Positions 1-6,047 of a stretch of 7,002 bases of DNA are shown here, in pieces; position 1 is the stretch's first letter; the number at the start of each line of letters is the position of its first letter. The DNA comes from an uncultured Gaiellaceae bacterium (GTDB taxonomy: Bacteria > Actinomycetota > Thermoleophilia > Gaiellales > Gaiellaceae), in the NCBI GenBank assembly GCA_955652075.1, contig CATPAS010000007.1, positions 1 through 7,002 on the forward strand, read 5' to 3'. The notes beneath the pieces were generated by a model, which saw nothing but the letters and a program-made list of their open reading frames with translations, did not search any database and was not told the DNA's origin. Position numbers and translations under genes: made by a program.

Positions 1-268
1 GGCGCTGATCGAGCGTGGCCGGCCCGGCTCGGGAATATTCGTGCTGGAGGAGGGCCAGGCAATCGTCGAAGCGCCTGAAGGAAAGCGGGAGCTCGGACCG
101 GGCGACGTCTTCGGCGAACGCTCGCTGCTCGGTGAGGACATCGAACGCACTGCCCGAGTCCGCGCGCAAACCGACGTCCGCTGCCTTGCGATCGCCCGTC
201 CCGAGCTCGAGCGGCTGCTCGCGGAGGATCCGCGCGTCGCCCAGCGTCTCGCCCAGCTCTCGGCCTGA
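1..268 (+). CDS. Cyclic nucleotide-binding domain protein, C-terminal part (5' end outside window)
   Basis: The reading frame is open from base 2, so the gene begins left of the window; 88 residues are visible before the TGA at 266-268. They match the second half of a cNMP-binding (CRP/PKA regulatory) beta-roll: a GxPGxxIFVLEEG strand-turn at about residues 6-18, LGPGDVFGE at 31-39, and the phosphate-binding-cassette segment FGERSLLGEDIERTA at 37-51. The C-terminal helices (about 66-87) close the domain. The protein ends directly after this domain, so no CRP-type helix-turn-helix follows. It is either a small stand-alone cNMP sensor or the C-terminal sensor of a larger protein whose other domains are out of view. 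FGE and a later Arg (residue 49) of the phosphate cassette are present, but whether cAMP, cGMP or c-di-nucleotide binds cannot be read from this. The GTG at 41 is internal to the domain and is not the start. Confidence 0.8.
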   Translation, partial: ALIERGRPGSGIFVLEEGQAIVEAPEGKRELGPGDVFGERSLLGEDIERTARVRAQTDVRCLAIARPELERLLAEDPRVAQRLAQLSA

Positions 269-295
269 GGCCCCGTAGCCTCGGCAATCCGAGGC
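262..295 (+). other. Three-segment inverted repeat between the cNMP-domain gene and recR
   Basis: GCCTCGG (278-284) pairs perfectly with CCGAGGC (289-295) around a CAAT loop. The same GCCTCGG can instead pair with CTGAGGC (265-271, one G-U), which contains the upstream stop codon, around a 6-nt loop. The two hairpins exclude each other. There is also a short GGCC-TGA-GGCC palindrome at 262-272. No T-run follows, so a classical rho-independent terminator is not supported. A U-less terminator, an mRNA-end stabiliser or a read-through control element are all possible. The structures are seen by eye; the function is inference. Confidence 0.4.
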
Positions 296-314
296 ATGTC
301 GGCACAATAGGACG

Positions 315-908
315 GTGCTCAGCCCGGCTGTGGAAAACCTGGTGGCCCAGCTCTCACGCCTGCCCGGCGTGGGAACGCGCACGGCGCACAGGCTCGCGTT
401 CCATCTCCTCCAGCGGCCGAAGGACGAGGCGCTCGCCCTGTCGGCCGCGATCCAGGACGTCAAGGAGCGCGTTCGCTTCTGCGACGAGTGCGGCAACCTG
501 ACCGAGGAGGAGCGGTGTGCGATCTGCCGAGACTCCCGCCGCGACCACACCCTCATCTGCGTCGTCGAGCAACCGGTCGACCTCATCTCCGTCGAGAAGA
601 CGAGCGAGTTTCGCGGCCTCTACCACGTCCTCGGCGGCGCGCTTTCGCCGCTCGACGGCGTCGAGCCCGAGCACCTGCGCATCGACGAGCTGCTGGGACG
701 CGTCGAGCGGAACGGTGTGAAGGAGGTCGTGCTGGCGACCAACCCGAACATGACCGGCGAGGCGACCGCGGCGTACCTCGCAGACCGGTTGCGCGGCCGC
801 GTGCGCGTGACGCGACTGGCGAGCGGACTGCCGGTCGGCGGCGACCTCGAGTACGCGGACGAGGTCACGCTCGGGCGTGCGCTGGCAGGCCGGCGGGAGA
901 TGGAGTGA
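315..908 (+). CDS. recR: Recombination mediator protein RecR
   Basis: A 197-residue protein, the usual RecR length (about 200). RecR acts with RecO (and RecF) in the cytoplasm to load RecA on SSB-coated gapped DNA. Domains in order: N-terminal helix-hairpin-helix ([17 protein letters not shown], residues 16-32), a C4 zinc finger (C56, C59, C68, C71), a Toprim domain (about 79-172, including [16 protein letters not shown] at 141-156), and the C-terminal Walker-B-like region [20 protein letters not shown] (171-190). All diagnostic residues are present. The GTG at 315 gives the expected N-terminus ([17 protein letters not shown]). Only a poorly spaced AGGA (309-312) precedes it, so initiation may be weak or leaderless. 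The last four bases form a GTGA overlap with lysC, and recR-lysC-asd linkage is familiar in Actinobacteria. It is a housekeeping gene with no sign of decay. Confidence 0.96.
   Translation: MLSPAVENLVAQLSRLPGVGTRTAHRLAFHLLQRPKDEALALSAAIQDVKERVRFCDECGNLTEEERCAICRDSRRDHTLICVVEQPVDLISVEKTSEFRGLYHVLGGALSPLDGVEPEHLRIDELLGRVERNGVKEVVLATNPNMTGEATAAYLADRLRGRVRVTRLASGLPVGGDLEYADEVTLGRALAGRREME
895..899 (+). promoter_or_regulatory. Ribosome binding site of lysC
   Basis: GGGAG lies inside the last codons of recR, 5 nt before the GTG at 905. It supports the GTGA-overlap start of aspartokinase over the later in-frame GTG (977) and ATG (980), which have no well-placed Shine-Dalgarno. Confidence 0.55.
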
Positions 909-2197
909 CGACCGTCAGCTACGAGGCCGTTCCGGCCGTCGAGGGGGATGCCGCCGCCGCGCCGGGAAACACGCTCGTGATGAAGTTCGGCGGAACGTCG
1001 GTCGGCGACACGCAGAAGATCAAGGACGTCGCGCGCCGGCTCGTCACGGCCCGCGAGGCCGGACAACGCGTCGTCGGCGTTCTGTCGGCAATGGGTGACA
1101 CGACGGATGACCTGATCCGGCTCGCGAACGCAATCTCGCCGCAGCCCCATCCCCGCGAGTACGACATGCTCCTGTCCGTCGGCGAACGCATCTCGAATGC
1201 GTTATGCGCGATGGCCATCCGCGATCTCGGACACGAGGCGGTCTCGCTCACGGGCTCGCAAGCGGGAATCGTCACCGACACGTTCCATGGCAAAGCGAAG
1301 ATCGTGGAGGTGCGCGCGCGGCGGCTCCACGCCGAGCTCGACCGCGACCAGATCGTGCTGGTCGCCGGCTTCCAGGGCGTCTCGACGGAGCTCGAGGTGA
1401 CGACGCTCGGCCGCGGGGGGTCCGATGCGACTGCGGTCGCCCTTGCGTCGGCGCTCGGCGGAGCCTGTGAGATCTATACCGACGTCGAAGGCGTGTTCAC
1501 TGCCGACCCGCGCCTCGTCGCCGACGCGCTGAAGCTGGGGAAGATCTCCTACGAGGAGATGCTCGAGATGGCCGCCACAGGCGCGCGCGTGATGATGGCG
1601 CGGTCGATCGAGATCGCACGCAGGTACGGTGTGCCACTCCACGTGCGCTCCGCATTTGGCGACGGCGAGGGGACGTGGATCGTCAAGGAGGAGAACCTGG
1701 TGCTCGAGAAGGCGATCATCTCCGGAGTCACCCATGACACCTCGGAGGCGAAGGCGACGGTGCTCGCCGTGCCCGACCGTCCGGGCGTCGCGGCACGCAT
1801 CTTCCGCGCGCTCGCAGATGCCGGAGTCAACATCGACATGATCGTGCAGAACGTGTCGGCGAAAGGCGCCACCGACATCTCCTTCACGCTGCCGAAGACG
1901 GATCTGCCCGCAACAGAGCCGATCCTCGAGGTTCTGGCGTCGGAGATCGGCGCAAAGGGCGTCATCTACGACCCTGACGTCGCGAAGGTGTCCCTCATCG
2001 GTGCCGGGATGAAGAGCCATCCAGGTGTCGCGGCGGACATGTTCGAGGCGCTCGGTGATGCCGGCATCAACATCGAGATCATCTCGACGTCCTCGATCCG
2101 CGTCTCGTGCGTCGTGCGAGCCGCCGAGGTCGAGCGTGCGGTGCAGGCGGTGCACGACAGGTTCCGCGGCTATGCCGAGGAGCGCGTCGGTGCCTGA
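905..2197 (+). CDS. lysC: Aspartate kinase (alpha subunit), feedback-regulated, two ACT domains
   Basis: Catalyses ATP-dependent phosphorylation of L-aspartate to 4-phospho-aspartate, the first step toward diaminopimelate/lysine, threonine and methionine. The 430 residues comprise an amino-acid kinase domain (about 23-260) with KFGGTSVGD at 27-35, SVGERIS at 91-97, TLGRGGSD at 167-174 and [12 protein letters not shown] at 192-203. Two C-terminal ACT domains follow (about 284-345 and 360-425; [10 protein letters not shown] and [10 protein letters not shown] mark their first helices), the site where lysine/threonine inhibit family members. The start at GTG 905 overlaps the recR stop (GTGA) and has GGGAG upstream. 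It gives about 25 residues more than usual; starting at ATG 980 would give a typical 405 residues. The open frame back to 488 is a recR shadow. The gene carries a second start for a beta subunit at 1700 and overlaps asd by 8 nt, so kinase and dehydrogenase are translationally coupled. Confidence 0.96.
   Translation: MTTVSYEAVPAVEGDAAAAPGNTLVMKFGGTSVGDTQKIKDVARRLVTAREAGQRVVGVLSAMGDTTDDLIRLANAISPQPHPREYDMLLSVGERISNALCAMAIRDLGHEAVSLTGSQAGIVTDTFHGKAKIVEVRARRLHAELDRDQIVLVAGFQGVSTELEVTTLGRGGSDATAVALASALGGACEIYTDVEGVFTADPRLVADALKLGKISYEEMLEMAATGARVMMARSIEIARRYGVPLHVRSAFGDGEGTWIVKEENLVLEKAIISGVTHDTSEAKATVLAVPDRPGVAARIFRALADAGVNIDMIVQNVSAKGATDISFTLPKTDLPATEPILEVLASEIGAKGVIYDPDVAKVSLIGAGMKSHPGVAADMFEALGDAGINIEIISTSSIRVSCVVRAAEVERAVQAVHDRFRGYAEERVGA
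1685..1691 (+). promoter_or_regulatory. Internal consensus Shine-Dalgarno for the aspartokinase beta subunit
   Basis: AAGGAGG sits inside lysC with an 8-nt spacer to an in-frame GTG at 1700. It is the best-matched Shine-Dalgarno I see in the window. It encodes the linker (KEEN) between the kinase and ACT regions, where nothing obvious in the protein requires that exact heptamer. Confidence 0.65.
1700..2197 (+). CDS. lysC: Aspartokinase beta (regulatory) subunit, in-frame internal start within lysC
   Basis: An internal GTG (V266 of the full protein) would yield a 165-residue polypeptide consisting only of the two ACT domains. Corynebacterium glutamicum and Bacillus subtilis lysine-sensitive aspartokinases are alpha2beta2 enzymes whose beta chain is made from an in-frame internal start. 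In Corynebacterium the beta chain is about 172 residues and begins just before a segment like EEAVLTGV; here the GTG begins LEKAIISGV, the aligned place (comparison from memory). The consensus AAGGAGG 8 nt upstream is strong direct support. The beta chain would associate with the alpha ACT domains and form the lysine/threonine-binding interface. This is a nested product on the same mRNA, not a separate locus; expression is inferred. Confidence 0.6.
   Translation: MLEKAIISGVTHDTSEAKATVLAVPDRPGVAARIFRALADAGVNIDMIVQNVSAKGATDISFTLPKTDLPATEPILEVLASEIGAKGVIYDPDVAKVSLIGAGMKSHPGVAADMFEALGDAGINIEIISTSSIRVSCVVRAAEVERAVQAVHDRFRGYAEERVGA
2177..2182 (+). promoter_or_regulatory. Ribosome binding site of asd
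   Basis: GAGGAG in the last codons of lysC lies 7 nt before the GTG at 2190. It fixes the asd start inside the lysC 3' end and argues against the longer open frame that reaches back to 2025. Confidence 0.65.
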
Positions 2198-3128
2198 GCC
2201 GCGCATCGCGGTGATCGGCGCGACCGGCGCCGTCGGCGCCGTGACGCTGCAGCTCCTGCGGGAGCGAGGGCACGGGCAGGTCCGTGCGTTCGCATCCGCG
2301 CGGTCGGCCGGCAGGCAACTGGACGGCGGTCTCGTCGTCGAAGAGGCGACGCCGGAAGCGCTCGGCGCCGGAGACATCGACCTGGCGTTCTTCTCGGTCG
2401 GAACGGGCGCTTCGCGGGAGCTCGTGCCGGCGGCTGTTCGGGGCGGAGCCGTCGCGGTGGACAAGTCATCGGCGTACCGCCTACAGGACGGAATCCCGCT
2501 GGTCGTGCCGGAGGTGAACGGCGACCGCGCGTTCGAGCACGACGGCATCGTCGCGAACCCGAACTGCTGCACCATCCCGCTGACGATGACGCTGAAGCCG
2601 CTGCACGACGCGGCAGGCCTTGCGCGCGTGCGCGTGAGCACGTACCAGTCGGTTTCCGGCGCGGGCTTACAGCGGATGGAGGAGCTGCGCGGTCAACCAC
2701 CCGCGGAGGGCAATCTCGGCATGGACTGGGCGTTCGACGGCGAGGAGTTCGAGGAGGAGTCGAAGTTGCGCGCCGAGACGCGCAAAGTGCTCGAGCTGCC
2801 TGATCTCCCGTTCAGCGCGACGTGCGTGCGCGTGCCCGTGCTGGTCGGGCACGCAGAAGCGGTCTGGGTGGAAACCGAAGAGCAGCTCTCCGCAGACGAC
2901 GCTCGCCGGCTGCTCGGCCAGGCGCCGGGCGTTCGACTCGAGGACTTCCCGACCCCGCGTGACGCCACGGGAATCGACGACGTCCTGGTGGGCCGCATCC
3001 GACGCGACCCGACGGTCGCAAACGGCCTCGTCCTCTTCGTCGTCGCCGACAACCTCCGCAAGGGCGCCGCGCTGAACGCGATCCAGATCGCCGAGCTCAT
3101 CCTCGAACGCCGGGCCGTCGCAGCCTGA
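2190..3128 (+). CDS. asd: Aspartate-semialdehyde dehydrogenase
   Basis: Reduces 4-phospho-aspartate to aspartate 4-semialdehyde with NADPH, the step after LysC. The GTG at 2190 has a good GAGGAG and overlaps the lysC stop by 8 nt. The product is 312 residues. An N-terminal Rossmann nucleotide-binding loop GATGAVG (10-16) is followed by the catalytic cysteine in NPNCCTIP (C126), Gln153 in TYQSVSGAG, and [12 protein letters not shown], where R214 and H221 have the Arg-x6-His spacing of the active site in characterised enzymes. Two oddities: the residue after the nucleophile is Cys rather than the common Ser, and the segment between MEELRGQ and ETRK (about 170-195) is roughly 20-25 residues shorter than I expect for the family. 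The shortening accounts for 312 versus about 335-350. The catalytic set is intact, so the enzyme is probably active. Confidence 0.95.
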   Translation: MPEPRIAVIGATGAVGAVTLQLLRERGHGQVRAFASARSAGRQLDGGLVVEEATPEALGAGDIDLAFFSVGTGASRELVPAAVRGGAVAVDKSSAYRLQDGIPLVVPEVNGDRAFEHDGIVANPNCCTIPLTMTLKPLHDAAGLARVRVSTYQSVSGAGLQRMEELRGQPPAEGNLGMDWAFDGEEFEEESKLRAETRKVLELPDLPFSATCVRVPVLVGHAEAVWVETEEQLSADDARRLLGQAPGVRLEDFPTPRDATGIDDVLVGRIRRDPTVANGLVLFVVADNLRKGAALNAIQIAELILERRAVAA

Positions 3129-3178
3129 ACCGCCGCCAACGCGCCAGGGAGATCGCGGCGTTCGTCCCGGACTGCGCC

Positions 3179-3469
3179 GTGCTCTTCAAGCGACTCCTGA
3201 GAGATCCGCGCGTCCCGCGCCGCGCCAAGGCGACGCTTGCGCTCGTGCTGCCGTATCTCGCGATGCCGCTCGATCTGATCCCGGACTTCATTCCGGTCGT
3301 CGGCCAGCTGGACGATGCGCTGCTCGTTGTGGCCGTCTTCGGCTACGTCGCCCGCAGTGCCGGCCGCGAGGTGGTCGAGGAGCTGTGGCCCGGGTCGGAA
3401 ACCGGGCTCCGAGTCGTGCTCGCGCTCGCTCCTAAGGCCCAGGCGGAACAGGCGCAGGCGCCGGAGTGA
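3179..3469 (+). CDS. DUF1232 (YkvA-like) small membrane-associated protein
   Basis: From the GTG at 3179 the product is 96 residues. The DUF1232 signature is clear: [17 protein letters not shown] (5-21), then [20 protein letters not shown] (26-45) and a hydrophobic stretch [11 protein letters not shown] (46-56), followed by an Ala/Gln-rich tail. The family is uncharacterised; members are small and carry hydrophobic helices. The start is doubtful. Codons 3128-3178 upstream continue in frame with a family-like sequence ([18 protein letters not shown] spans the proposed start), yet contain no ATG, GTG or TTG. The only candidate is CTG at 3125, which overlaps the asd stop as CTGA and would give 114 residues. 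AGGGAG at 3146-3151 is too far from 3179 to be its usual ribosome site. It is probably cotranscribed with asd; no functional link to amino-acid synthesis is apparent. The 3' end overlaps the opposing gene by 38 nt. Confidence 0.85.
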   Translation: MLFKRLLRDPRVPRRAKATLALVLPYLAMPLDLIPDFIPVVGQLDDALLVVAVFGYVARSAGREVVEELWPGSETGLRVVLALAPKAQAEQAQAPE

Positions 3470-4058
3470 ACGCCTCCTTGACCACGCGGATCACCTTTTC
3501 CCGCTTTCCCTCGACGACCGGGAGCAACCCACCGAACTCGAGTCGCGCCAGCTCGATGTGGCCGGAGCGCCGCAACGTCTGGAAGCCGAAGTCCGCCAGG
3601 AAGTCCGAAGGAAAGATCGTCTTGTGCACCTGGAAGCGCTCGTACTGCGATTCCCCCTCGCGGTAGCGGTACGCAAACGTCTCGAGCGCCTTCGCACCGC
3701 GATCGCGCGCGTCGCCGATCGCCGCGAGGAAGAGCGACTGCATCACCCACGGGCTCGAGGTCTCGACGAGATACGCACACGTCACCAGAACGGCGTCGTT
3801 CGACGGCGGGCCTGCGGGTAGCTCGGCTGCGCGCGGAAACAACCCGGCCGGGCCATACTGCATCGAACCGAGCACATGACCGTCCGCGTCGTAGTACACG
3901 GTGCCCCAGGGCCCCCACTCCGTCTCCGCCTTCTCGATCCACTTCCGTTTGTCGGTCGTGCGACCCTCGCGCGTCTGCCACCAGACGCAGTCGTGGCAAA
4001 CGGTTGGAGCGTCCTGCAGGGTCAGGCCGGTGAGCCCGGTTACGCGCGGCCCGCTCAC
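3432..4058 (-). CDS. GNAT-like acyltransferase-fold protein with N-terminal CxxC motif
   Basis: A 208-residue protein starting at a GTG that overlaps the stop of the Gls24-like gene (GTGA, 4055-4058). It resembles an actinobacterial group annotated as GNAT N-acetyltransferases that share an N-terminal Cys pair: here C21-x2-C24 in CHDCVWWQ, a Trp/Glu-rich segment (W40, W48, W51), [20 protein letters not shown] (52-71) as the GNAT central beta strands, and [18 protein letters not shown] (149-166) as the C-terminal motif. The expected acetyl-CoA loop (R/Q-x-x-G-x-G/A) after the fourth strand is absent; residues 98-115 read [18 protein letters not shown]. The protein may therefore bind something else or have lost catalysis. 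It ends in a Pro/Ala tail. Its substrate is unknown. It is the last gene of the minus-strand unit. The family call rests on remembered motif similarity. Confidence 0.65.
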   Translation of the reverse strand: MSGPRVTGLTGLTLQDAPTVCHDCVWWQTREGRTTDKRKWIEKAETEWGPWGTVYYDADGHVLGSMQYGPAGLFPRAAELPAGPPSNDAVLVTCAYLVETSSPWVMQSLFLAAIGDARDRGAKALETFAYRYREGESQYERFQVHKTIFPSDFLADFGFQTLRRSGHIELARLEFGGLLPVVEGKREKVIRVVKEAFTPAPAPVPPGP

Positions 4059-4345
4059 GGCGGCCCGATCTCGTCGACGATCACGTCGACCGCCTCCGGT
4101 TCGACTTTTGCCATCCGCTCGAGGTATGCCGCGACACGCTCCTGCACCTCCCGCCCGACGTCAGGGACCGAGGCCCCCCATTCCACGGCGAGATGCAACT
4201 CGACGCGCACGCGCCCGTCGTCGTCGTCGATCCGGACGCCCTTGTGCCGGTGCAGCGCGCTCTCCACCAGCCCGCGCACCCCGTCGACCTCCCGCGCCGC
4301 ATCGGCGGCATAGCTTGCGAGGATGTCGCTCGAGATCGTCGCCAT
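4055..4345 (-). CDS. Asp23/Gls24-family envelope stress response protein
   Basis: A 96-residue protein from ATG 4345, whose A is shared with the upstream stop (TGATG, 4343-4347), and with a GTGA overlap to the next gene. No Shine-Dalgarno is visible before it, so reinitiation after the phosphoesterase stop is likely. The layout fits the Asp23/Gls24 alpha/beta fold: N-terminal helix (SYAADAAREVDGVRGLVESA, 11-30), charged turn IDDDDGRVRVELHLAVEWGA (39-58), PDVGREVQERVAAYLERM (61-78), and the closing strand [13 protein letters not shown] (84-96). Family members are small, acidic, often membrane-anchored through partners, and linked to cell-envelope stress in Firmicutes; their biochemical role is unsettled. 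The open frame upstream to 4663 is only a shadow of the phosphoesterase. Confidence 0.83.
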   Translation of the reverse strand: MATISSDILASYAADAAREVDGVRGLVESALHRHKGVRIDDDDGRVRVELHLAVEWGASVPDVGREVQERVAAYLERMAKVEPEAVDVIVDEIGPP

Positions 4346-5091
4346 CAGCTGTGACGTTTTAGCACCAGTTCGGTCGCCTCGGGCCGCGCGAAGAACCGGA
4401 ACGGGACAAACGTCGTTCCGAGCCCCGGCGAGACGTGCATCGTTCCGCCCGGACGCTCGTAGAGACCGGTGGCGAAGCGCACGCTGGGGTGCGCGAAGCG
4501 GAACCTCCGGTCGCGCCCGCGCCCCAGCGGCAGGGCGATCTGCCCGTCGTGCATGTGCCCGCTGAGGACGAGATCGAACGCTCCGGGCGGCAGGAAGCTC
4601 AGCACGTAAGGGAAGTGGCAGAGCAGGATGCGCAGGTCTGCGGATTCGTCCACGAGCTCCCACGGCCGCGAACGCCTTTGTCGGTATGCACGCGGGTCGA
4701 CGCCGACGATCTGCACGCGGCGGCCGCGTAGCTCGACCATCTCGCTCTCGTCGGCGAGGAGGCGCGCCGGCGACAGATCCGCGAGCCCCGCGGCGCGCGA
4801 GAAGGGATCTCGACTGTGCTCGACGTCGTGGTTCCCCAGGACCACGAAAGGCCGGTCGAGCCGCGCGAGCTGCTCACGCAGCGACGACTCGCCGCGCGGG
4901 CGCGAGACGAGGTCGCCCGTGATCGCGACGAGATCGGGCTTGCGCTCCACGACCCAGTCGACCGCCCGCTCGACGGCAACCGCGCCACGTGAAGGCAGGC
5001 CCAGGTGGAAGTCCGACAGGTGTGCGATCCGAAGGCCTGCGAGCTCCTCCGGCAGGCGAGACAGCGGGACGTCGAGCGTCCGCAACCGCAC
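4345..5091 (-). CDS. Calcineurin-like metallophosphoesterase (YkuE/YaeI type)
   Basis: From GTG 5091 the product is 248 residues. All metal-binding motifs of binuclear calcineurin-like phosphoesterases are present: SDFH (D27, H29), GD (D60), GNHD (86-89), LCHFP (H159) and SGHMHDGQ (H179, H181). The C-terminal VSPGLGTTFVPFRFFARPE (220-238) matches the YkuE/YaeI branch, whose members are often membrane-anchored and in some cases act on lipid or envelope phosphoesters; the substrate here cannot be read. The start is uncertain. GTG 5091 has GAGG 8 nt upstream, but in-frame codons 5148-5092 encode a short hydrophobic segment ending WGWFEAGW that looks like the usual N-terminal anchor of the family. 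The only start reaching it is CTG, at 5148 or at 5166, where it overlaps the previous stop as CTGA (273 residues). The open frame further upstream is an antiparallel-frame shadow of sdhE. Confidence 0.9.
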   Translation of the reverse strand: MRLRTLDVPLSRLPEELAGLRIAHLSDFHLGLPSRGAVAVERAVDWVVERKPDLVAITGDLVSRPRGESSLREQLARLDRPFVVLGNHDVEHSRDPFSRAAGLADLSPARLLADESEMVELRGRRVQIVGVDPRAYRQRRSRPWELVDESADLRILLCHFPYVLSFLPPGAFDLVLSGHMHDGQIALPLGRGRDRRFRFAHPSVRFATGLYERPGGTMHVSPGLGTTFVPFRFFARPEATELVLKRHS

Positions 5092-5162
5092 CCACCCGGC
5101 CTCGAACCAGCCCCAGCCGACCGCAGCTCCTGCGACGCCGCCGAGCAGGGTTCCGGGCCGAG

Positions 5163-6047
5163 TCAGACTTCGAGCTTCTCGAGGACCGGAGTGACCGGCA
5201 CGACGTGGCGCTTGAACTTCAGCTCCGACTCCTCCAGCCCGGCCGCGACGCCCACCAGCTGCGAGAGATGCAGGATCGGCATCGCGAAGTCCTTGCCGGT
5301 CGCCTTCTTCAGCTTCGACTGCCACGCGTCGAGCGACAGATGACAGAGCGGGCACGGCGTGACGATCACGTCTGCGCCGGCCTCCTTGGCCTGCTCGATC
5401 GGCTGGATCAGCTCGCCGAGCGCCGTCTCCTCGCGGGCCTGGATGATCGGGAAGCCGCAGCACTTGATCTTCGCCGGATAGTCGATCGCCACGCCGCCGC
5501 ACGCCTCGATGATGCGCTCGAGCGACCACGGACGGTCGGGATCTTCGAAGCCGAGGATCTTCGAGGGGCGCAGGATCTGGCAGCCGTAGAACGGCGCGAT
5601 CTTCAACCCCTTGAGGCCCTTGTGCGCCGACTTCTTCAGCAGCTCGTAGCCTTCACCCTCGGCGATCTCCCACAGCAGATGTCTCACCTCGACGTTGCCG
5701 CTGTACGGCGGCACGCCGACGCGCTCGAGATTCGTGCTGACGCGGTCGCGCAGGTCTTCATCGTTCTTCAACTGCCAATTCGCCTGCCGGAGATTCAGCG
5801 TGCAGACGTTGCACACCGTGAGCAGCGTGTCGCAGCCGGCCGACTCCGCATACGCGAGGATGCGCGCGTTCAGGTGTAGGTAGTAGTCCGGCTCCGCCTC
5901 GTGGATGTCGCCGGCGCCGCAACACGTCACTGTCTCGAGCTCTACGAGCTCCAGACCAACTTTCGGAGCCAGGGCTTGCGTCGAGGAGTCCAGCTCTTTC
6001 GCCGAGAGCGACGCCAGGCAGCCCTTGAAGTACGCGACTCTTCTCAT
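5163..6047 (-). CDS. sdhE: Double-CCG-domain subunit of E-type succinate dehydrogenase / heterodisulfide reductase B-like
   Basis: A 294-residue cytoplasmic-type protein with two full CCG motifs that can bind unusual iron-sulfur clusters. Motif 1 is C10, C42-C43-G44, C79-x2-C82; motif 2 is C156, C196-C197-G198, C232-x2-C235. No transmembrane segments are seen. The fold is shared by HdrB of methanogen heterodisulfide reductase, GlpC, and SdhE of non-classical complex II (Sulfolobales, and the methylmenaquinol:fumarate reductase of Campylobacter/Wolinella). Its ATG overlaps the sdhB stop (ATGA, 6044-6047), so here it is best read as the SdhE-like subunit that takes the place of the SdhC/SdhD haem anchors and passes electrons between SdhB and quinone or another carrier. 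AGAAGG abuts the start codon with no spacer, so translation probably depends on coupling. The symbol is by role; this is not the unrelated flavinylation factor also called SdhE. Confidence 0.88.
   Translation of the reverse strand: MRRVAYFKGCLASLSAKELDSSTQALAPKVGLELVELETVTCCGAGDIHEAEPDYYLHLNARILAYAESAGCDTLLTVCNVCTLNLRQANWQLKNDEDLRDRVSTNLERVGVPPYSGNVEVRHLLWEIAEGEGYELLKKSAHKGLKGLKIAPFYGCQILRPSKILGFEDPDRPWSLERIIEACGGVAIDYPAKIKCCGFPIIQAREETALGELIQPIEQAKEAGADVIVTPCPLCHLSLDAWQSKLKKATGKDFAMPILHLSQLVGVAAGLEESELKFKRHVVPVTPVLEKLEV

Noticed and set aside
303..308. CACAAT as a -10 box for a leaderless recR transcript starting at 315
   Set aside because: Spacing to 315 is right and 4 of 6 bases match, but there is no -35-like hexamer and a single weak hexamer is expected by chance. 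It was not annotated.
488..904. Upstream extension of the aspartokinase frame to an ATG at 488
   Set aside because: The extra residues are Arg/Pro-rich out-of-frame recR sequence. The GTGA start at 905 has a ribosome site and gives the expected domain layout.
2025..2189. Upstream extension of the asd frame to 2025
   Set aside because: It is an Arg/Ser-rich shadow of the second ACT domain of lysC. GTG 2190 with GAGGAG gives the natural Rossmann N-terminus.
1202..2641. Long antisense open frame (479 residues) across lysC and asd
   Set aside because: It runs opposite two intact conserved enzymes, is Arg/Ala/Asp-rich with no recognisable domain, and is the usual antisense shadow of high-GC codon bias.
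3456..3477. Short inverted repeat AGGCG/CGCCT at the converging gene ends as a bidirectional terminator
   Set aside because: The stem is only 5 bp with a 10-nt loop and no T-run on either side; such matches are common at this GC content.
4989..5879. 296-residue plus-strand open frame opposite sdhE
   Set aside because: The product is Arg/Leu/Asp-rich with no motif, while the opposite strand encodes two full CCG domains. It is a codon-bias shadow.
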